Positions 27,713-37,837 of a stretch of DNA of 64,000 nt are shown piece after piece. Source of the DNA: Parvibium lacunae (GTDB lineage Bacteria; Pseudomonadota; Gammaproteobacteria; Burkholderiales; Burkholderiaceae_D); contig NZ_QPGB01000005.1 in the NCBI RefSeq assembly GCF_003335215.1, positions 124,001-188,000 on the forward strand, in the 5' to 3' direction. The notes beneath the pieces are model-generated. The model saw only the letters and a list, made by a program, of their open reading frames with translations, searched no databases and was not told the origin of the DNA. Every line of letters begins with the position of its first letter. Positions within the stretch are counted from its first letter, which is position 1. Both the position numbers and the translations under genes were made by a program.

Positions 27713-29308
27713 TTACTTTACAGTAGGCGGCGTTTCCCAGGTATGGAATGGGGCAGGAGAAGGCACTTCCCATTCCAGGCCCTCTGCCCCATCCCAAGGT
27801 TTTGCGGGGGCTTTCTCACCGCCCTTAATTGCGGGCAACACGACACAGAAAAGGAAGTACACTTGCATCAAACCAAAACCAAACGCACCGATAGAAGCAA
27901 GCATATTAAAGTCAGCAAACTGCATGGGGTAATCTGCATAGCGCCGTGGCATCCCCGCCAGTCCTAAAAAGTGCATCGGGAAGAAGGTGATATTAAAGCT
28001 GATTAATGAACCCCAGAAGTGAATCTTGCCGCGGGTTTCGTTGTACATAAAGCCAGTCCATTTTGGCAACCAGAAATATGCACCGCAATAGAGGGCGAAT
28101 AAGGAACCCGCAACCAAGACATAATGGAAGTGCGCCACCACATAGTAGGTATCCTGAATCTGGATATCAATCGGCGCCATTGCACAGATCAAACCTGTAA
28201 AACCACCCATGGTAAACACGAAAATGAAGCCGACGGCGAATAGCATGGGGGTCTCAAAGGTCATGGAACCACGCCACATGGTCGCCAACCAGTTAAAGAT
28301 TTTTACTGCGGTTGGCACGGCAATTAACATGGTGGCATACATAAAGAACAGCTGGCCTGTCACTGGCATGCCGGTAGTAAACATATGGTGAGCCCAAACA
28401 ATAAAGGACAAAATCGCAATCGATGCTGTCGCGTACACCATTGAGCTATAACCGAACAGTTGTTTACGGGCAAAGGCCGGCACTACATGCGAAACGATGC
28501 CAAAAGCCGGCAGAATCATGATGTAGACCTCTGGGTGACCAAAGAACCAGAAGATGTGCTGATACATCACGGGGTCGCCGCCACCAGCGGCATTGAAAAA
28601 GCTGGTGCCAAAGTGACGGTCAGTCAACACCATGGTAATCGCACCCGCCAACACCGGCATCACTGCGATCAACAGGTAGGCGGTGATCAGCCAAGTCCAG
28701 CAGAACATCGGCATTTTCATCAGGGTCATGCCGGGAGCGCGCATATTCAAAATGGTGACGATAATATTGATCGACCCCATGATTGAACTTGCCCCCATGA
28801 TGTGCATGGCGAAAATACCCAGGTCCATGCCCATGCCCATCTGGACCGACAAAGGGGCGTACAAAGTCCAGCCGGCAGCCGTGGCCCCACCGGGCACAAA
28901 GAAGGAAATAACCAATAATGAGGCCGCCGGTGGCAATAGCCAGAAACTGAAGTTATTCATCCGCGCAAAAGCCATGTCTGACGCGCCGATTTGCAAGGGA
29001 ATCATCCAGTTCGCAAACCCCACAAACGCAGGCATGATTGCCCCAAACACCATGATGAGGCCATGCATTGTGGTGAGTTGGTTAAATACCTCGGGGCGAA
29101 CAATTTGTAACCCTGGCTGAAATAATTCAGCGCGAATCAATAATGCCAGGGTGCCGCCTACGAGTAACATCACAAAACTAAACCAGAGGTAGAGCGTACC
29201 AATATCTTTGTGGTTGGTCGCAGTAAGCCAGCGCTTCAGACCATGTGGATGATCATGTGCGTGGTCGTGCCCATGATCATCGTGACCCATTGCTGTCGTT
29301 GTCATCAT
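27713..29308 (-). CDS. ctaD: Cytochrome c oxidase subunit I (aa3 type)
   Basis: A 531-residue catalytic subunit with 12 membrane helices, heme a and the heme a3/CuB site. Signatures are [18 protein letters not shown] (first CuB histidine and the cross-linked tyrosine), WAHHMFTTG (two CuB histidines) and VAHFHYVLV (heme ligands). The glutamate in GHPEV marks a type A1 D-channel. The N-terminus carries a histidine-rich stretch ([16 protein letters not shown]). AGGAGAGA precedes the start. Confidence 0.98.
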   Translation of the reverse strand: MMTTTAMGHDDHGHDHAHDHPHGLKRWLTATNHKDIGTLYLWFSFVMLLVGGTLALLIRAELFQPGLQIVRPEVFNQLTTMHGLIMVFGAIMPAFVGFANWMIPLQIGASDMAFARMNNFSFWLLPPAASLLVISFFVPGGATAAGWTLYAPLSVQMGMGMDLGIFAMHIMGASSIMGSINIIVTILNMRAPGMTLMKMPMFCWTWLITAYLLIAVMPVLAGAITMVLTDRHFGTSFFNAAGGGDPVMYQHIFWFFGHPEVYIMILPAFGIVSHVVPAFARKQLFGYSSMVYATASIAILSFIVWAHHMFTTGMPVTGQLFFMYATMLIAVPTAVKIFNWLATMWRGSMTFETPMLFAVGFIFVFTMGGFTGLICAMAPIDIQIQDTYYVVAHFHYVLVAGSLFALYCGAYFWLPKWTGFMYNETRGKIHFWGSLISFNITFFPMHFLGLAGMPRRYADYPMQFADFNMLASIGAFGFGLMQVYFLFCVVLPAIKGGEKAPAKPWDGAEGLEWEVPSPAPFHTWETPPTVK

Positions 29309-29324
29309 TCTCTCCTAATCTGAA

Positions 29325-30512
29325 TTACTTGCGTGCCGCCGTAAAGTCGGCGGGTTGAACGACAGGGTCTTTCCCTTTGCCAGCGTTGCCCCATGCTTGG
29401 CGGGTATAGGTTGCCACTGCGGCCAATTCAACGTCATTTAGCTGCTTCCAGGCTGGCATCTTGCCATTGCCCTGCCCATTCAGTAAGACATCAATCTGCT
29501 TGGCCTTCTCGCCTAACACAACGGCATCACCATCGAGTGCAGGAAAGGCACCGGCTACACCCTTGCCCGTTGCTTGGTGGCACGCGGCGCAGTTTGCGTT
29601 GTAAACCTTTTCCCCGCGGGCCTTCAGCTCGTCCACGGTATAGGTTTTACTTGGATCATCCGCTTGCGCGGCGAGTTCCTTTTTCTTGGCGTCAACCCAC
29701 TTGGTATAGTCTTCAGCGCTTACCACCTTTACCACAATCGGCATGAAGGCGTGATCTTTCCCGCACAATTCGGCACACTGACCACGATATTCACCCACTT
29801 TCTCGGCCTTAAACCAAGTATCCCGCACGAAGCCAGGAATCGCATCTTGCTTAACACCAAAGGCCGGCACCATCCAGGCATGGATCACATCGTTGGCGGT
29901 CGTCACGATACGAATTTTTTTGCCAACTGGAACCACCAAGGGGTTGTCCACTTCAATCAAGTAATTGGTGTTTTCTTGGCGCGCTTTAACATCTTCAGCA
30001 CTCTGAGCATCGATCTGGTTACGGGGGGTAGCCAGGGCAGATAAGAACCCAATGCCTTCACCCTCGCCCTTTAGGTAGTCATAACCCCATTTCCATTGAT
30101 ACCCGGTCGCCTTGATGGTGAGATCCGCATTGCTGGTATCTTTCATCGCCACCACGGTCTTGGTCGCCGGGATTGCCATACCAATCACGATGAGGAAGGG
30201 GATCACGGTCCAAATAATTTCCACGGTTACACTCTCGTGGAAATTCGCTGATTGCGCGCCTTTGGAACGGCGGTGCTTGAAAATCGAGTAAAACATCACG
30301 CCAAAAACCAGTACAAAAATCACGGTACAGATAATCAGCATCATCCAGTGCAAGCCATGAATGTCAGCCGCAATCTGGGTAACGGGAGGATGTAAATTGA
30401 GTTGATTGACGGCTGGGCCGCCAGGGCTATTTTCTACCGCAGAGGCGGCGCCGGCCATGCTGGCCAAAAGAGCACCGCCGAATTGAGCGGCGAAGGCGTG
30501 GTAACGCTTCAT
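29325..30512 (-). CDS. ctaC: Cytochrome c oxidase subunit II with fused cytochrome c domain
   Basis: A 395-residue protein: signal peptide (AAQFGGALLASMAGAASA), two membrane helices, a cupredoxin domain with the CuA motif CAELCGKDHAFM, and a C-terminal c-type cytochrome domain with heme site CAACH. Such fusions define caa3-type oxidases, in which the attached cytochrome feeds electrons to CuA. The ATG at 30512 follows GGGGAT; the open frame extends upstream without support. It is the first gene of the oxidase operon. Confidence 0.96.
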   Translation of the reverse strand: MKRYHAFAAQFGGALLASMAGAASAVENSPGGPAVNQLNLHPPVTQIAADIHGLHWMMLIICTVIFVLVFGVMFYSIFKHRRSKGAQSANFHESVTVEIIWTVIPFLIVIGMAIPATKTVVAMKDTSNADLTIKATGYQWKWGYDYLKGEGEGIGFLSALATPRNQIDAQSAEDVKARQENTNYLIEVDNPLVVPVGKKIRIVTTANDVIHAWMVPAFGVKQDAIPGFVRDTWFKAEKVGEYRGQCAELCGKDHAFMPIVVKVVSAEDYTKWVDAKKKELAAQADDPSKTYTVDELKARGEKVYNANCAACHQATGKGVAGAFPALDGDAVVLGEKAKQIDVLLNGQGNGKMPAWKQLNDVELAAVATYTRQAWGNAGKGKDPVVQPADFTAARK

Positions 30513-30701
30513 GTTATCCCCAATAAGACTGAAAATCGGTAGGTGCCGAATGACTTGCCTTTTTTTGCTACAAGGCAACGCCAATTTACGGCGAAAACCC
30601 TCGCATTATAGGGCTTGGCAAGGCCTTGATTCAAGTCAAATTCATGTGATTCCATTGAAATCGTGGTTTGCGCGAGATCAAAAGTTGAATGCCCTTGGCC
30701 C

Positions 30702-30735
30702 AAAAATAAAAAAGCCGAGTGGGTCAACACTCGGC
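30702..30735 (-). terminator. Terminator after DUF3567 gene
   Basis: Stem GCCGAGTG/CACTCGGC with a 6-base loop, followed on the minus strand by TTTTTTATTTTT. It separates the DUF3567 gene from the oxidase operon. Confidence 0.88.
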
Positions 30736-30753
30736 AATCGGGGGAAAGCGGGG

Positions 30754-30996
30754 TTAATGCAGCACAACGGGCTGCTGCATCAGGCCCTCGAACTGAGCCA
30801 GGAAGTCTTCGATTTCTTCCGTACTGGGTTCCGAGGCGATTAAATCTTCAACGCTGGTCCGAAATCGCTGGGCCAGCAAGCCTTCAATAAAGATTTCGCG
30901 GCGGGTGTGCTTGTCGACAATTTCGTAGCCACTGACGTTACCCATATTGGGGAACTCGACAACACAATAGTTGGGACTGTTATAGATCATCTGCAT
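30754..30996 (-). CDS. DUF3567 family protein
   Basis: An 80-residue soluble protein matching the betaproteobacterial DUF3567 family along its whole length: MQMIYNSPNYCVVEFP at the start, YEIVDKHTRREIFIEG in the middle and FEGLMQQPVVLH at the end. Function unknown. GGGAG seven bases upstream supports the ATG at 30996. It is a single-gene unit with its own terminator, and its presence helps place the organism. Confidence 0.92.
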   Translation of the reverse strand: MQMIYNSPNYCVVEFPNMGNVSGYEIVDKHTRREIFIEGLLAQRFRTSVEDLIASEPSTEEIEDFLAQFEGLMQQPVVLH

Positions 30997-31142
30997 GGCA
31001 CGCTCCCAAAACGTTAGTCATTCGAAAATATTGAAGCCGTATCTCATTAACGGCCACGTCCTAGTTTTCTTAATATGCGTTTAGAAACTGGCGTTTCAAT
31101 ATCTCAGTTAGCATGCACTTACACTTTAGGAATGCTTGGCTG

Positions 31143-31180
31143 AAAAACAATTCAGCCTAGAGGAAACCCTCTAGGCTGAA
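31143..31180 (-). terminator. Strong terminator after ntrX-like gene
   Basis: A perfect 13-bp stem (31151-31163 with 31168-31180, loop AAAC) followed on the minus strand by TTGTTTTTCA. It closes the rsmB-DUF4390-ntrY-ntrX run. Confidence 0.88.
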
Positions 31181-31213
31181 TGATATTGAGCAGATTCTGT
31201 TCAGTTAAAGAGC

Positions 31214-31963
31214 TTAAGCGGCATTCTGAGCGCGGCGGGCTGACTTACCCAGTTCAATCCCCAGTTGTTTTAGTTTGCGGTAAAGGTGGGTGCGCTCCAG
31301 ACCAGTACGCTCCGCCACCCGAGTCATACTGTAATTTTCACGCGCAAGATGGTATTCAAAATAAACGCGCTCGAATTCGTCCCTGGCTTCACGCAAGGGC
31401 TGATCCAGTGGGACGTTTTGGCTGCCCACTTGAACCAAATTGGTCACCAGCTGGGTCACGGTATGGCTGCTGTCAACTGTTGGCGCGGCAGCAGGCGCTG
31501 GGCTCGCCATCATTTGGGAAATTGTAGGCGCATGGTGGCTCGGATTGCTTGCCGCCAGCGTCAGGCCGCTTCCCAGTACCGTTGACAAGGGGGCGGGCTT
31601 GTTGCGATTTAGGCCGGCCTGGACCGCTTTGAGCAATTTTTGCAAAGCGATGGGTTTTTCCAAGAAATCCATCGCGCCGATGCGGGTGGCTTGCACGGCG
31701 GTATCAATGGTTGCATGACCTGACATCATGATCACAGGCATTGTCAGTAAACTGTTTGCCGCCCACTCTTTCAATAGAGTCACACCATCCGTATCGGGCA
31801 TCCAAATATCCAGCAAGACGAGATCCAACGTTTCATTTGCTCTTACCTGCCGTGCTTGCTGCGCGTTTTCAGCTAGCAGAACGGTGTGTCCTTCGTCATT
31901 CAAAATCTCAGACAACAGCTCACGAATACCAATTTCATCATCGACAACCAGAATATTTGCCAT
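31214..31963 (-). CDS. NtrX-like response regulator without AAA+ domain
   Basis: A 249-residue two-component regulator. The receiver domain has the acidic pair in VVDDE, the phospho-acceptor aspartate in LVLLDIWMPDTDG, the conserved threonine/serine in MMSGH and lysine in FLEKP. After a low-complexity Ala/Pro linker it ends in a Fis-type helix-turn-helix (MTRVAERTGLERTHLYRKLK). The central sigma-54-activating ATPase of classical NtrX is absent, so it cannot itself drive sigma-54 promoters. It lies downstream of its probable kinase with a 199-base gap. Confidence 0.93.
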   Translation of the reverse strand: MANILVVDDEIGIRELLSEILNDEGHTVLLAENAQQARQVRANETLDLVLLDIWMPDTDGVTLLKEWAANSLLTMPVIMMSGHATIDTAVQATRIGAMDFLEKPIALQKLLKAVQAGLNRNKPAPLSTVLGSGLTLAASNPSHHAPTISQMMASPAPAAAPTVDSSHTVTQLVTNLVQVGSQNVPLDQPLREARDEFERVYFEYHLARENYSMTRVAERTGLERTHLYRKLKQLGIELGKSARRAQNAA

Positions 31964-32162
31964 ACTGACCTTATCCCCTTAACCCAATAGGAAGTTTTTA
32001 ACCAAACGCCAACGCCTTATGTCTGCTGATGCCGATATCGCCTGGCACCGAGATGGCGTAACAGTTTGTAATACAGCACGATTGTACACTTTCCGCAACA
32101 CAAACCAAGGCCTGCGCGAAAAAATTATCGCGTTTACGCGGTGCTAACCGCCCATTTAGCGC

Positions 32163-34568
32163 TTAAACCTTGAAATTAATGATGACTCTAGCGCCAATCA
32201 CTTGCCCGGTATCGTCATGGCGGTTTTGTAATTCAACTTGGGCCCCGTGCTCATCTAGAATTTTTTTCACAATAGCCAGCCCCAATCCCGTGCCGCGGGC
32301 TTTGGTGGTGACATAGGGTTCAAAGGCTCGGCTTAACAAAGCGGGGGTGAAGCCAGGGCCATGATCAAAAATCACCAATTGCAAGCGCCGCACCCGTCCA
32401 ATCGGGTCTTCGCCGGTTTCGCGTAGGCGCGTTCGGACGCCAATCAGGGGCGTATCAGCGGCAGTCTCAGTACGACCATCAATCGCATCTAAGGCATTCT
32501 GTAACAGGTTATGAATAACCTGCCGAAGTTGGGTTGCGTCGCCGGCGATCAGCGGTAGCGCGCGTGCGAGTTCAGCCTGAATCGGCCCGGCACGGAAAGT
32601 TAACAGCTCGTCCGTGGTGATCGACGGGCTAGACGCAGCAGGACTGGCGCCGGGCCCAGCGTACAACTGCAGAATATCAAGGATCAACGCATTCAAATCG
32701 AGTGGCTGCATGACCGCCGGCGGGGTCCGTGCATATTCACGAAAATCATCGACCATGTGCTTCAGGGCGCTGACTTGGTTAACGATCGTTCGCGTCGTCT
32801 TTTCTACCATTTCTGCAAGCTCTGGTTCAACCCGTTGACTCAATTTCATTTGCAGTCGTTCAGCCGCGAGCTGAATGGGCGTTAGAGGATTTTTAATTTC
32901 ATGGGCCAAGCGCCGGGCCACTTCACCCCATGCCAAGGCGCGCTGACCAGAAATCACCTGTGAGATGTCATCGAACACCACTACATAGCCAATCGACGCG
33001 CCAACGGGTAAGCGCGATCCACGCACCAGCAGCACGCGGGGCTGCTCTGGGGTAAGATTCATCTGCGGTTCTGTCTGCGGCTGAGTGAGCTGCCCCAGAT
33101 CAATTTCGCGCTGCCAAGCGGGTAAGGCCAGCAAATCCACGCCACCTTCTTCTTGTTGATCAATCTGTTTTTCTGAGAAAACTTGCTGCAGCCAGGTGAA
33201 AAACATCGCCACGCCGCCTTCTGCAAGCTCAGCATGTTGCTGCATCTCTGTTGGAGAAAGTTGCTGTTGTTGCAGTTGTGTCAACACCTCGCCAATCATA
33301 TTTTGAGCGCTGGCATTAAAGGTTGTCAGCCGAAAACTGGCATCAAATACCAACACCCCAGCAGAGAGATTTGCCAAAATACTCTCTAGAAACGCTTTTG
33401 CCTTTTCTAGCGCCAATTGATTGCGTGCCACCCCCGCTTGCGCTTCATCCAGTTGGCGTGTCATCGCGCGAAACTGCTGGGTTAAGACCCCAAGCTCATC
33501 GTGCCCGCCACGATCTGCTAATTCACCGACACGCGCAAAATCCCCAGCCGCAATCGCTTTTGTTCCTTCGGCCAGCAGCAACAAGGGCGCGGCAAACCAA
33601 TTGCTCAGGACAAAAGCCACCGCCAAGGCGCCTGCAATGGTTAGCAGCCAAGTCAGGGTCAATGTCGCCAAATAGATTTTGCGGAGGCCCGCACGCGACA
33701 AGGAGAGCGACTCATAGTCTCGATAGACCCCCTCCACCGCCAAGGCATTACTGGCTAATGCACGAGGCACGGTCTGCAACACCTGCAAATAGATTGCGTC
33801 TGCCTCACTGGACCAAAGTAAGGCAGCCGTTTGCTGAACCGGGACAACCACGCGCATTCGGAGTATCTGGGTTTCTGCCTCCGGCGCTGGCGTTTTGTCA
33901 CTGGATTCCTGCCCTTCGATTTGAGCATATAAGCGCGTATTTTTGACCTGGCGCAGCATACTCGGACTGGGCAGCTCTGGCAGGCTTAGGCTATAGCTAT
34001 CAGCGGCACTGGCTAACAAAGTGCCGCCGCTGGTCACGATCACCGTTTCCTCGACGCCGGCCTGCCGACGTAAGCGATGTAAGGTCGAGGAATAATTGCT
34101 GCGCGGTTGCTGGCCTAATTCGCGGGCCATGATTTCTGCCTTCTGCGTCAGATCCGACAGCATCGAATCCATCGCACTGCGGCCTAAATGCAGCCCAGAC
34201 TCCAACGCCGTATCGACCCGCACGTTAAACCATGTTTCAATACTTTTCGACAAAAATTGGGCCGATACCACATAGATCAACGCACCTGGCAACACTCCAA
34301 CTAGCGTAAAAAACAAGACCAGGCGAAACATCAGCCGGGTTCCAAACACACCGGCACGGTAACGCTTCCATAACCGCCGACTCAAAATCATCACCAGCGC
34401 GAACATGCCGCCCGCTAACAGCAGATTCAAGCCAAGTAGCCACGTATAGTGGCGCTCAAAGAGCGAGGTATTGGCCGAAGCTGAGGCTAATAGGAATAAC
34501 AAGGCACCCGAAATGCCGAGTAACACCACCAGGGTAATTCGCAAGGTCCGCGAGCCCACTGTTTTCAT
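32163..34568 (-). CDS. NtrY-like membrane sensor histidine kinase
   Basis: An 801-residue kinase. N-terminal membrane helices lie within residues 1-110, a periplasmic sensor region follows, then another helix near 315. The HAMP linker (AEGTKAIAAGDFARVGEL) and a PAS domain (AFLESILANLSAGVLVFDAS) come next. The transmitter has H-box RRLAHEIKNPLTPIQLAAER, N-box NLLQNALDAI, FDHGPGF and TGLGLAIVKKIL. This order is typical of NtrY. Its start overlaps the DUF4390 stop by four bases. Stimulus unknown; the family is linked to nitrogen and envelope or redox signals. Confidence 0.94.
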   Translation of the reverse strand: MKTVGSRTLRITLVVLLGISGALLFLLASASANTSLFERHYTWLLGLNLLLAGGMFALVMILSRRLWKRYRAGVFGTRLMFRLVLFFTLVGVLPGALIYVVSAQFLSKSIETWFNVRVDTALESGLHLGRSAMDSMLSDLTQKAEIMARELGQQPRSNYSSTLHRLRRQAGVEETVIVTSGGTLLASAADSYSLSLPELPSPSMLRQVKNTRLYAQIEGQESSDKTPAPEAETQILRMRVVVPVQQTAALLWSSEADAIYLQVLQTVPRALASNALAVEGVYRDYESLSLSRAGLRKIYLATLTLTWLLTIAGALAVAFVLSNWFAAPLLLLAEGTKAIAAGDFARVGELADRGGHDELGVLTQQFRAMTRQLDEAQAGVARNQLALEKAKAFLESILANLSAGVLVFDASFRLTTFNASAQNMIGEVLTQLQQQQLSPTEMQQHAELAEGGVAMFFTWLQQVFSEKQIDQQEEGGVDLLALPAWQREIDLGQLTQPQTEPQMNLTPEQPRVLLVRGSRLPVGASIGYVVVFDDISQVISGQRALAWGEVARRLAHEIKNPLTPIQLAAERLQMKLSQRVEPELAEMVEKTTRTIVNQVSALKHMVDDFREYARTPPAVMQPLDLNALILDILQLYAGPGASPAASSPSITTDELLTFRAGPIQAELARALPLIAGDATQLRQVIHNLLQNALDAIDGRTETAADTPLIGVRTRLRETGEDPIGRVRRLQLVIFDHGPGFTPALLSRAFEPYVTTKARGTGLGLAIVKKILDEHGAQVELQNRHDDTGQVIGARVIINFKV

Positions 34569-35254
34569 GGTTTGCTGCCCGTTTGCCCGGTAGCGCTACT
34601 TGCCCCCACGCTTCCCGCCTCCGCCCAATCTGCGGCATTCGGCACAAAGCTGAAGGCTTTTGCGTCCGAAGTCAGGTTCCATTCACGAGCGGTCAAGGCG
34701 GCGACCTGAAACGGCTTTGGCAATTGATTCAAGTCCAAGCGTAAACGCAGTTGCACCTGATAATTGGTGCCCGTACTTAGTTGCTGCCGATCAGCGAGTC
34801 GCACATTACGGATACGGCGAATCGTATTCAAAGCCTCGTTCAAGGTATTGAAACGTAATTGCAAATTACTCGTCTGCGCCTGACTGATCGTGAGACGATA
34901 CTGCCGGGTTAAGCTTGAGTAGGCCAAACGGTACGTTTGTTCAAACTGCAGGGTTTTTTCATCAAACCAATACCAACGCGGACGCCGCATCTGCAGTTCC
35001 AAGGAAAAATAGAGTGGTACGCCACGGGTTAAGGCCTCTTCAACCACCGGGGCTAAGCTGAAAGCTGCATCCGCTTGCAGCACATAGGCTTCTTGCTCAA
35101 GATTGGCTTCAATCCGAACATCACGCAGCTCAATGACCTCCGCACGGGCGCTAACGCCAGCAAGAAGCCATAGGCAGAAAGCGCAGCAAACCCAGAATCT
35201 GGGGTGCCGCAGCCCCTGCCTAAGTGAATAATGGTCATGGTGAAACAAAGCCAT
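34565..35254 (-). CDS. DUF4390 periplasmic protein
   Basis: A 229-residue protein with an N-terminal signal or anchor segment (FWVCCAFCLWLLAGVSARA) and a mature domain matching DUF4390 (VIELRDVRIEANLEQEAYVL; RGVPLYFSLELQMRRPRWYW; LTRQYRLTISQ). It is conserved between rsmB and ntrY in betaproteobacteria, and its four-base overlap with the kinase gene suggests it works with that sensor, perhaps as a periplasmic partner. The frame is open upstream to 35413, but that would overlap rsmB; the ATG at 35254 is chosen. Confidence 0.88.
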   Translation of the reverse strand: MALFHHDHYSLRQGLRHPRFWVCCAFCLWLLAGVSARAEVIELRDVRIEANLEQEAYVLQADAAFSLAPVVEEALTRGVPLYFSLELQMRRPRWYWFDEKTLQFEQTYRLAYSSLTRQYRLTISQAQTSNLQLRFNTLNEALNTIRRIRNVRLADRQQLSTGTNYQVQLRLRLDLNQLPKPFQVAALTAREWNLTSDAKAFSFVPNAADWAEAGSVGASSATGQTGSKP

Positions 35255-35309
35255 AGCGCAATCAAATAGCAATTTCCCGATGCTGATTATGCCGCTGGCC
35301 TGCGCAGGC

Positions 35310-36791
35310 TCATACAGCTTTATGCAATAACGCATAAAAGAAGCCATCATGCGTTGTGACTTCCCCATAACCAGGCCAAGCCAGCGGCTGATTGGGTAAT
35401 ACCTGTAGGCCACCGGTCCCGGATGTGGCAGCTGGCACTAACGCCGCCCCCTGCGCTGTCGGCACCTGTAACGCATCGCGCGCGGCAGTCGGTTCTGCCT
35501 GCAAAAAGTGGGCGATAACCGTCTCCCCCTCATCCGGGAACAATGAACAAGTTGCATACAGCAACTTCCCGCCTGCCGCCAATAAAGGCCACAAAGCCTG
35601 CAATAGCGCCAGTTGCTGAGCTTGTAATTGGCGCAAATCCCCCGCCCGCCGTCGCCAGCGAATATCTGGCTGGCGACGGACAATCCCGGAGGCGGAACAG
35701 GGCACATCGGCCAAAATACGATCAAAAGGCACGCCATCCCACCAAGTTGCGGCTTGGCCCGCATCACCCAGCACCACCCGCGGTGGCATTGCTGATGTGA
35801 GTTGCAAGCGCTGCAAGTTTTCCTCGACGCGCCTTAAACGCGACGCATCAATATCCAGCGCTGTTAGCGCACAATCGACCAACTCCAAGATATGTCCACT
35901 TTTGCCTCCGGGTGCTGCGCAAGCATCTAACACCCGCTGCCCAGGCTGCACCGCTAACAAGGGAGCCGCTAGCTGCGCGCCAGCATCCTGAACAGAGACC
36001 AAGCCGTCACTAAACCCAGGAATCTGTGACACAGGCAGCGCCTGCGACAACACTATCGCTTGCGGCCCCACTTGCTGAGCCTCAATCCCAGCCTGATTCA
36101 GCTTGGCTAAATACGCAGCGACTGGCTGCCGCTGCGTATTCACCCGCAAGGTTAAGGGGGGATGGTCTTGCGCACTTTTTAAGAGTGACTTCCACTGGGT
36201 TGGATAGGTCTTTTGTACCTTACGAAGCCACCACGGCGGAAAATTAAAAACGGCGGCAAGGTCTGCTTGCATCGCTGCCAGCAAGTCTGCCTGCGAACGA
36301 CCATATTCTCGCAAAACACCATTTACCAGCCCTTTCGCACCCGGCTGCCAATGTGCAGCCGCCTGCACCGCTTGGTCTACCAGGGTATGCGGCTCATATT
36401 TACGCTGTAGCAGCAGGGTTAAGGCCAGTAACAACAGGCTGGCAATCGGTTCCTGCGGCGGACGGGCGCACAATTGCTGCAGCAAAAAACTCGCGCTGCC
36501 ACGCCAACGTGCGACGCCATAGCAGAAATCCTGTAACGTCGCCCGGGTTGCTGGGGTCAAGCTCTGACAACGGGGGTCTGCCAAAACCACATCTAGCGCC
36601 ACGCCTTGCTGAATCTGCGCAACCAGCGGCGTGGCCCAATATAAACGGTGCGCCAAGCTATCGGCAGCCAACGGAGAGGGTTGCATGAGGTTACTCGGTC
36701 GCCGGGCTCGCCCATGGGCGGTCTCAGGCTTGCGCTGACTCGGCACACGGCGCAGTGTCGGGCGCGCGCTAACAACGGGTTTATCACTCAT
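35310..36791 (-). CDS. rsmB: 16S rRNA (cytosine-967 C5)-methyltransferase
   Basis: About 493 residues: an N-terminal NusB-like RNA-binding domain and a C-terminal SAM-dependent methyltransferase. Motifs are DACAAPGGKSGHILEL (SAM binding), DVPCSASGIVRRQPDIRW (PC motif) and LLYATCSLFPDEGE (catalytic cysteine). A basic, low-complexity leader of ~35 residues precedes the NusB-like part if the ATG at 36791 is used; ATG 36686 (MQPSPLAADS) would remove it. The 36791 start overlaps the upstream mipA-like gene by eight bases. Confidence 0.94.
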   Translation of the reverse strand: MSDKPVVSARPTLRRVPSQRKPETAHGRARRPSNLMQPSPLAADSLAHRLYWATPLVAQIQQGVALDVVLADPRCQSLTPATRATLQDFCYGVARWRGSASFLLQQLCARPPQEPIASLLLLALTLLLQRKYEPHTLVDQAVQAAAHWQPGAKGLVNGVLREYGRSQADLLAAMQADLAAVFNFPPWWLRKVQKTYPTQWKSLLKSAQDHPPLTLRVNTQRQPVAAYLAKLNQAGIEAQQVGPQAIVLSQALPVSQIPGFSDGLVSVQDAGAQLAAPLLAVQPGQRVLDACAAPGGKSGHILELVDCALTALDIDASRLRRVEENLQRLQLTSAMPPRVVLGDAGQAATWWDGVPFDRILADVPCSASGIVRRQPDIRWRRRAGDLRQLQAQQLALLQALWPLLAAGGKLLYATCSLFPDEGETVIAHFLQAEPTAARDALQVPTAQGAALVPAATSGTGGLQVLPNQPLAWPGYGEVTTHDGFFYALLHKAV

Positions 36792-37782
36792 CAAAACGCA
36801 CGCCTGATTCTTGCGATTGGGCAAAGATATAGCTAACCCCCACGCCAAGGTAATAATTGGTCTGCTGTTTGACCAAGGGGCTATCGGCAAAGACCGCCCC
36901 GGCCACACTACTCATCCGCGCGAAGCCACCAATCCACCACCGATCGATGCGGCGACTCAGGCTGGCCGTGAGCTGCGTGCCCCCAAAACCGGCCTTGGCC
37001 TCATAAGCCGGTCGGTTGGGCGCGGCGTATTGCGGTGCCACCCCATAGTAATAACGATGATTAGCACTATCGCCAAAAAACAGCCCTGCATTAAGGCCAA
37101 CATTCCATTTGGGTAACACGCTGTTGCGCAGATTCAAATTGACATTCGGCGTGATCGCCCAGCCCGGGTCAGTAAACTGCTCACTACTTAATGCAAATAC
37201 TTTGCGCACCGGCAGGCGCACCGAAAGATAATTGTTATCGCGTGGGCGGCCCATCACATTCAGAACCAACTGAGGCCCCAACTCAAGTGTAGTCTTTAAA
37301 CCAGGCATGCCCCGCCTTGCTTCATTCTTATCGCTATTCACTGGCAAGCCCGCCGCCAGGCTCAAATCGAGATCCCAGGTGCCGGTATCAACCACATGCC
37401 CGCGAATACCACCACGATCAGCGCGAATTTTATCGCCACGATACACAATATAAGGGATCGGCAACAGCGTGGTTTGCTGCTGGTCTGCCCCGCGATAATG
37501 GGGAAATGACAGCGCCCCCGCACCCAACCCCAATTCCCATTTGGGCACTGGTGGCGTTGCCTTAGGCTGCGCTGGCACCGGCGCACTAATCGGCACCGTA
37601 CCAGGAGTAGCCGTAACGAGCAGGGGGCGCGCGACAGGGGCAGCTGGGTTAGCCTGGGTTGCCGTTTGCTCCCGGCTCAGCGTCAGTGATGGACTGAGTT
37701 GTAAGCCTGGCTCAGCCTGGGCAAGAGCACACTGCGTATGCGTGCCAGCCAAGCCAACAATAGTGATGAATAAGTGGCGCAT
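36784..37782 (-). CDS. MipA/OmpV family outer membrane protein
   Basis: A 332-residue protein with a signal peptide ending near CALAQA, a proline/alanine-rich linker (residues ~45-80), and a beta-barrel of the MipA/OmpV type: WELGLGAGALSFPHYRGADQ, LPIPYIVYRGDKIRADRGG, and a final strand NYYLGVGVSYIF. MipA was described as a scaffold for murein enzymes in E. coli, while other members act in adhesion or transport, so the role is open. AAGGAA precedes the ATG at 37782. The proline-rich linker is longer than usual. Confidence 0.9.
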   Translation of the reverse strand: MRHLFITIVGLAGTHTQCALAQAEPGLQLSPSLTLSREQTATQANPAAPVARPLLVTATPGTVPISAPVPAQPKATPPVPKWELGLGAGALSFPHYRGADQQQTTLLPIPYIVYRGDKIRADRGGIRGHVVDTGTWDLDLSLAAGLPVNSDKNEARRGMPGLKTTLELGPQLVLNVMGRPRDNNYLSVRLPVRKVFALSSEQFTDPGWAITPNVNLNLRNSVLPKWNVGLNAGLFFGDSANHRYYYGVAPQYAAPNRPAYEAKAGFGGTQLTASLSRRIDRWWIGGFARMSSVAGAVFADSPLVKQQTNYYLGVGVSYIFAQSQESGVRFDE

Positions 37783-37837
37783 GGGGTTCCTTTTTACAGC
37801 CCACATGCTACCTGAATTTCGCTAGGCTTAAGGCTGC

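Noticed and set aside
33323-33946. 207-codon open frame opposite the ntrY-like gene
   Set aside because: Low-complexity Pro/Arg/His translation and full overlap with a well-supported kinase.
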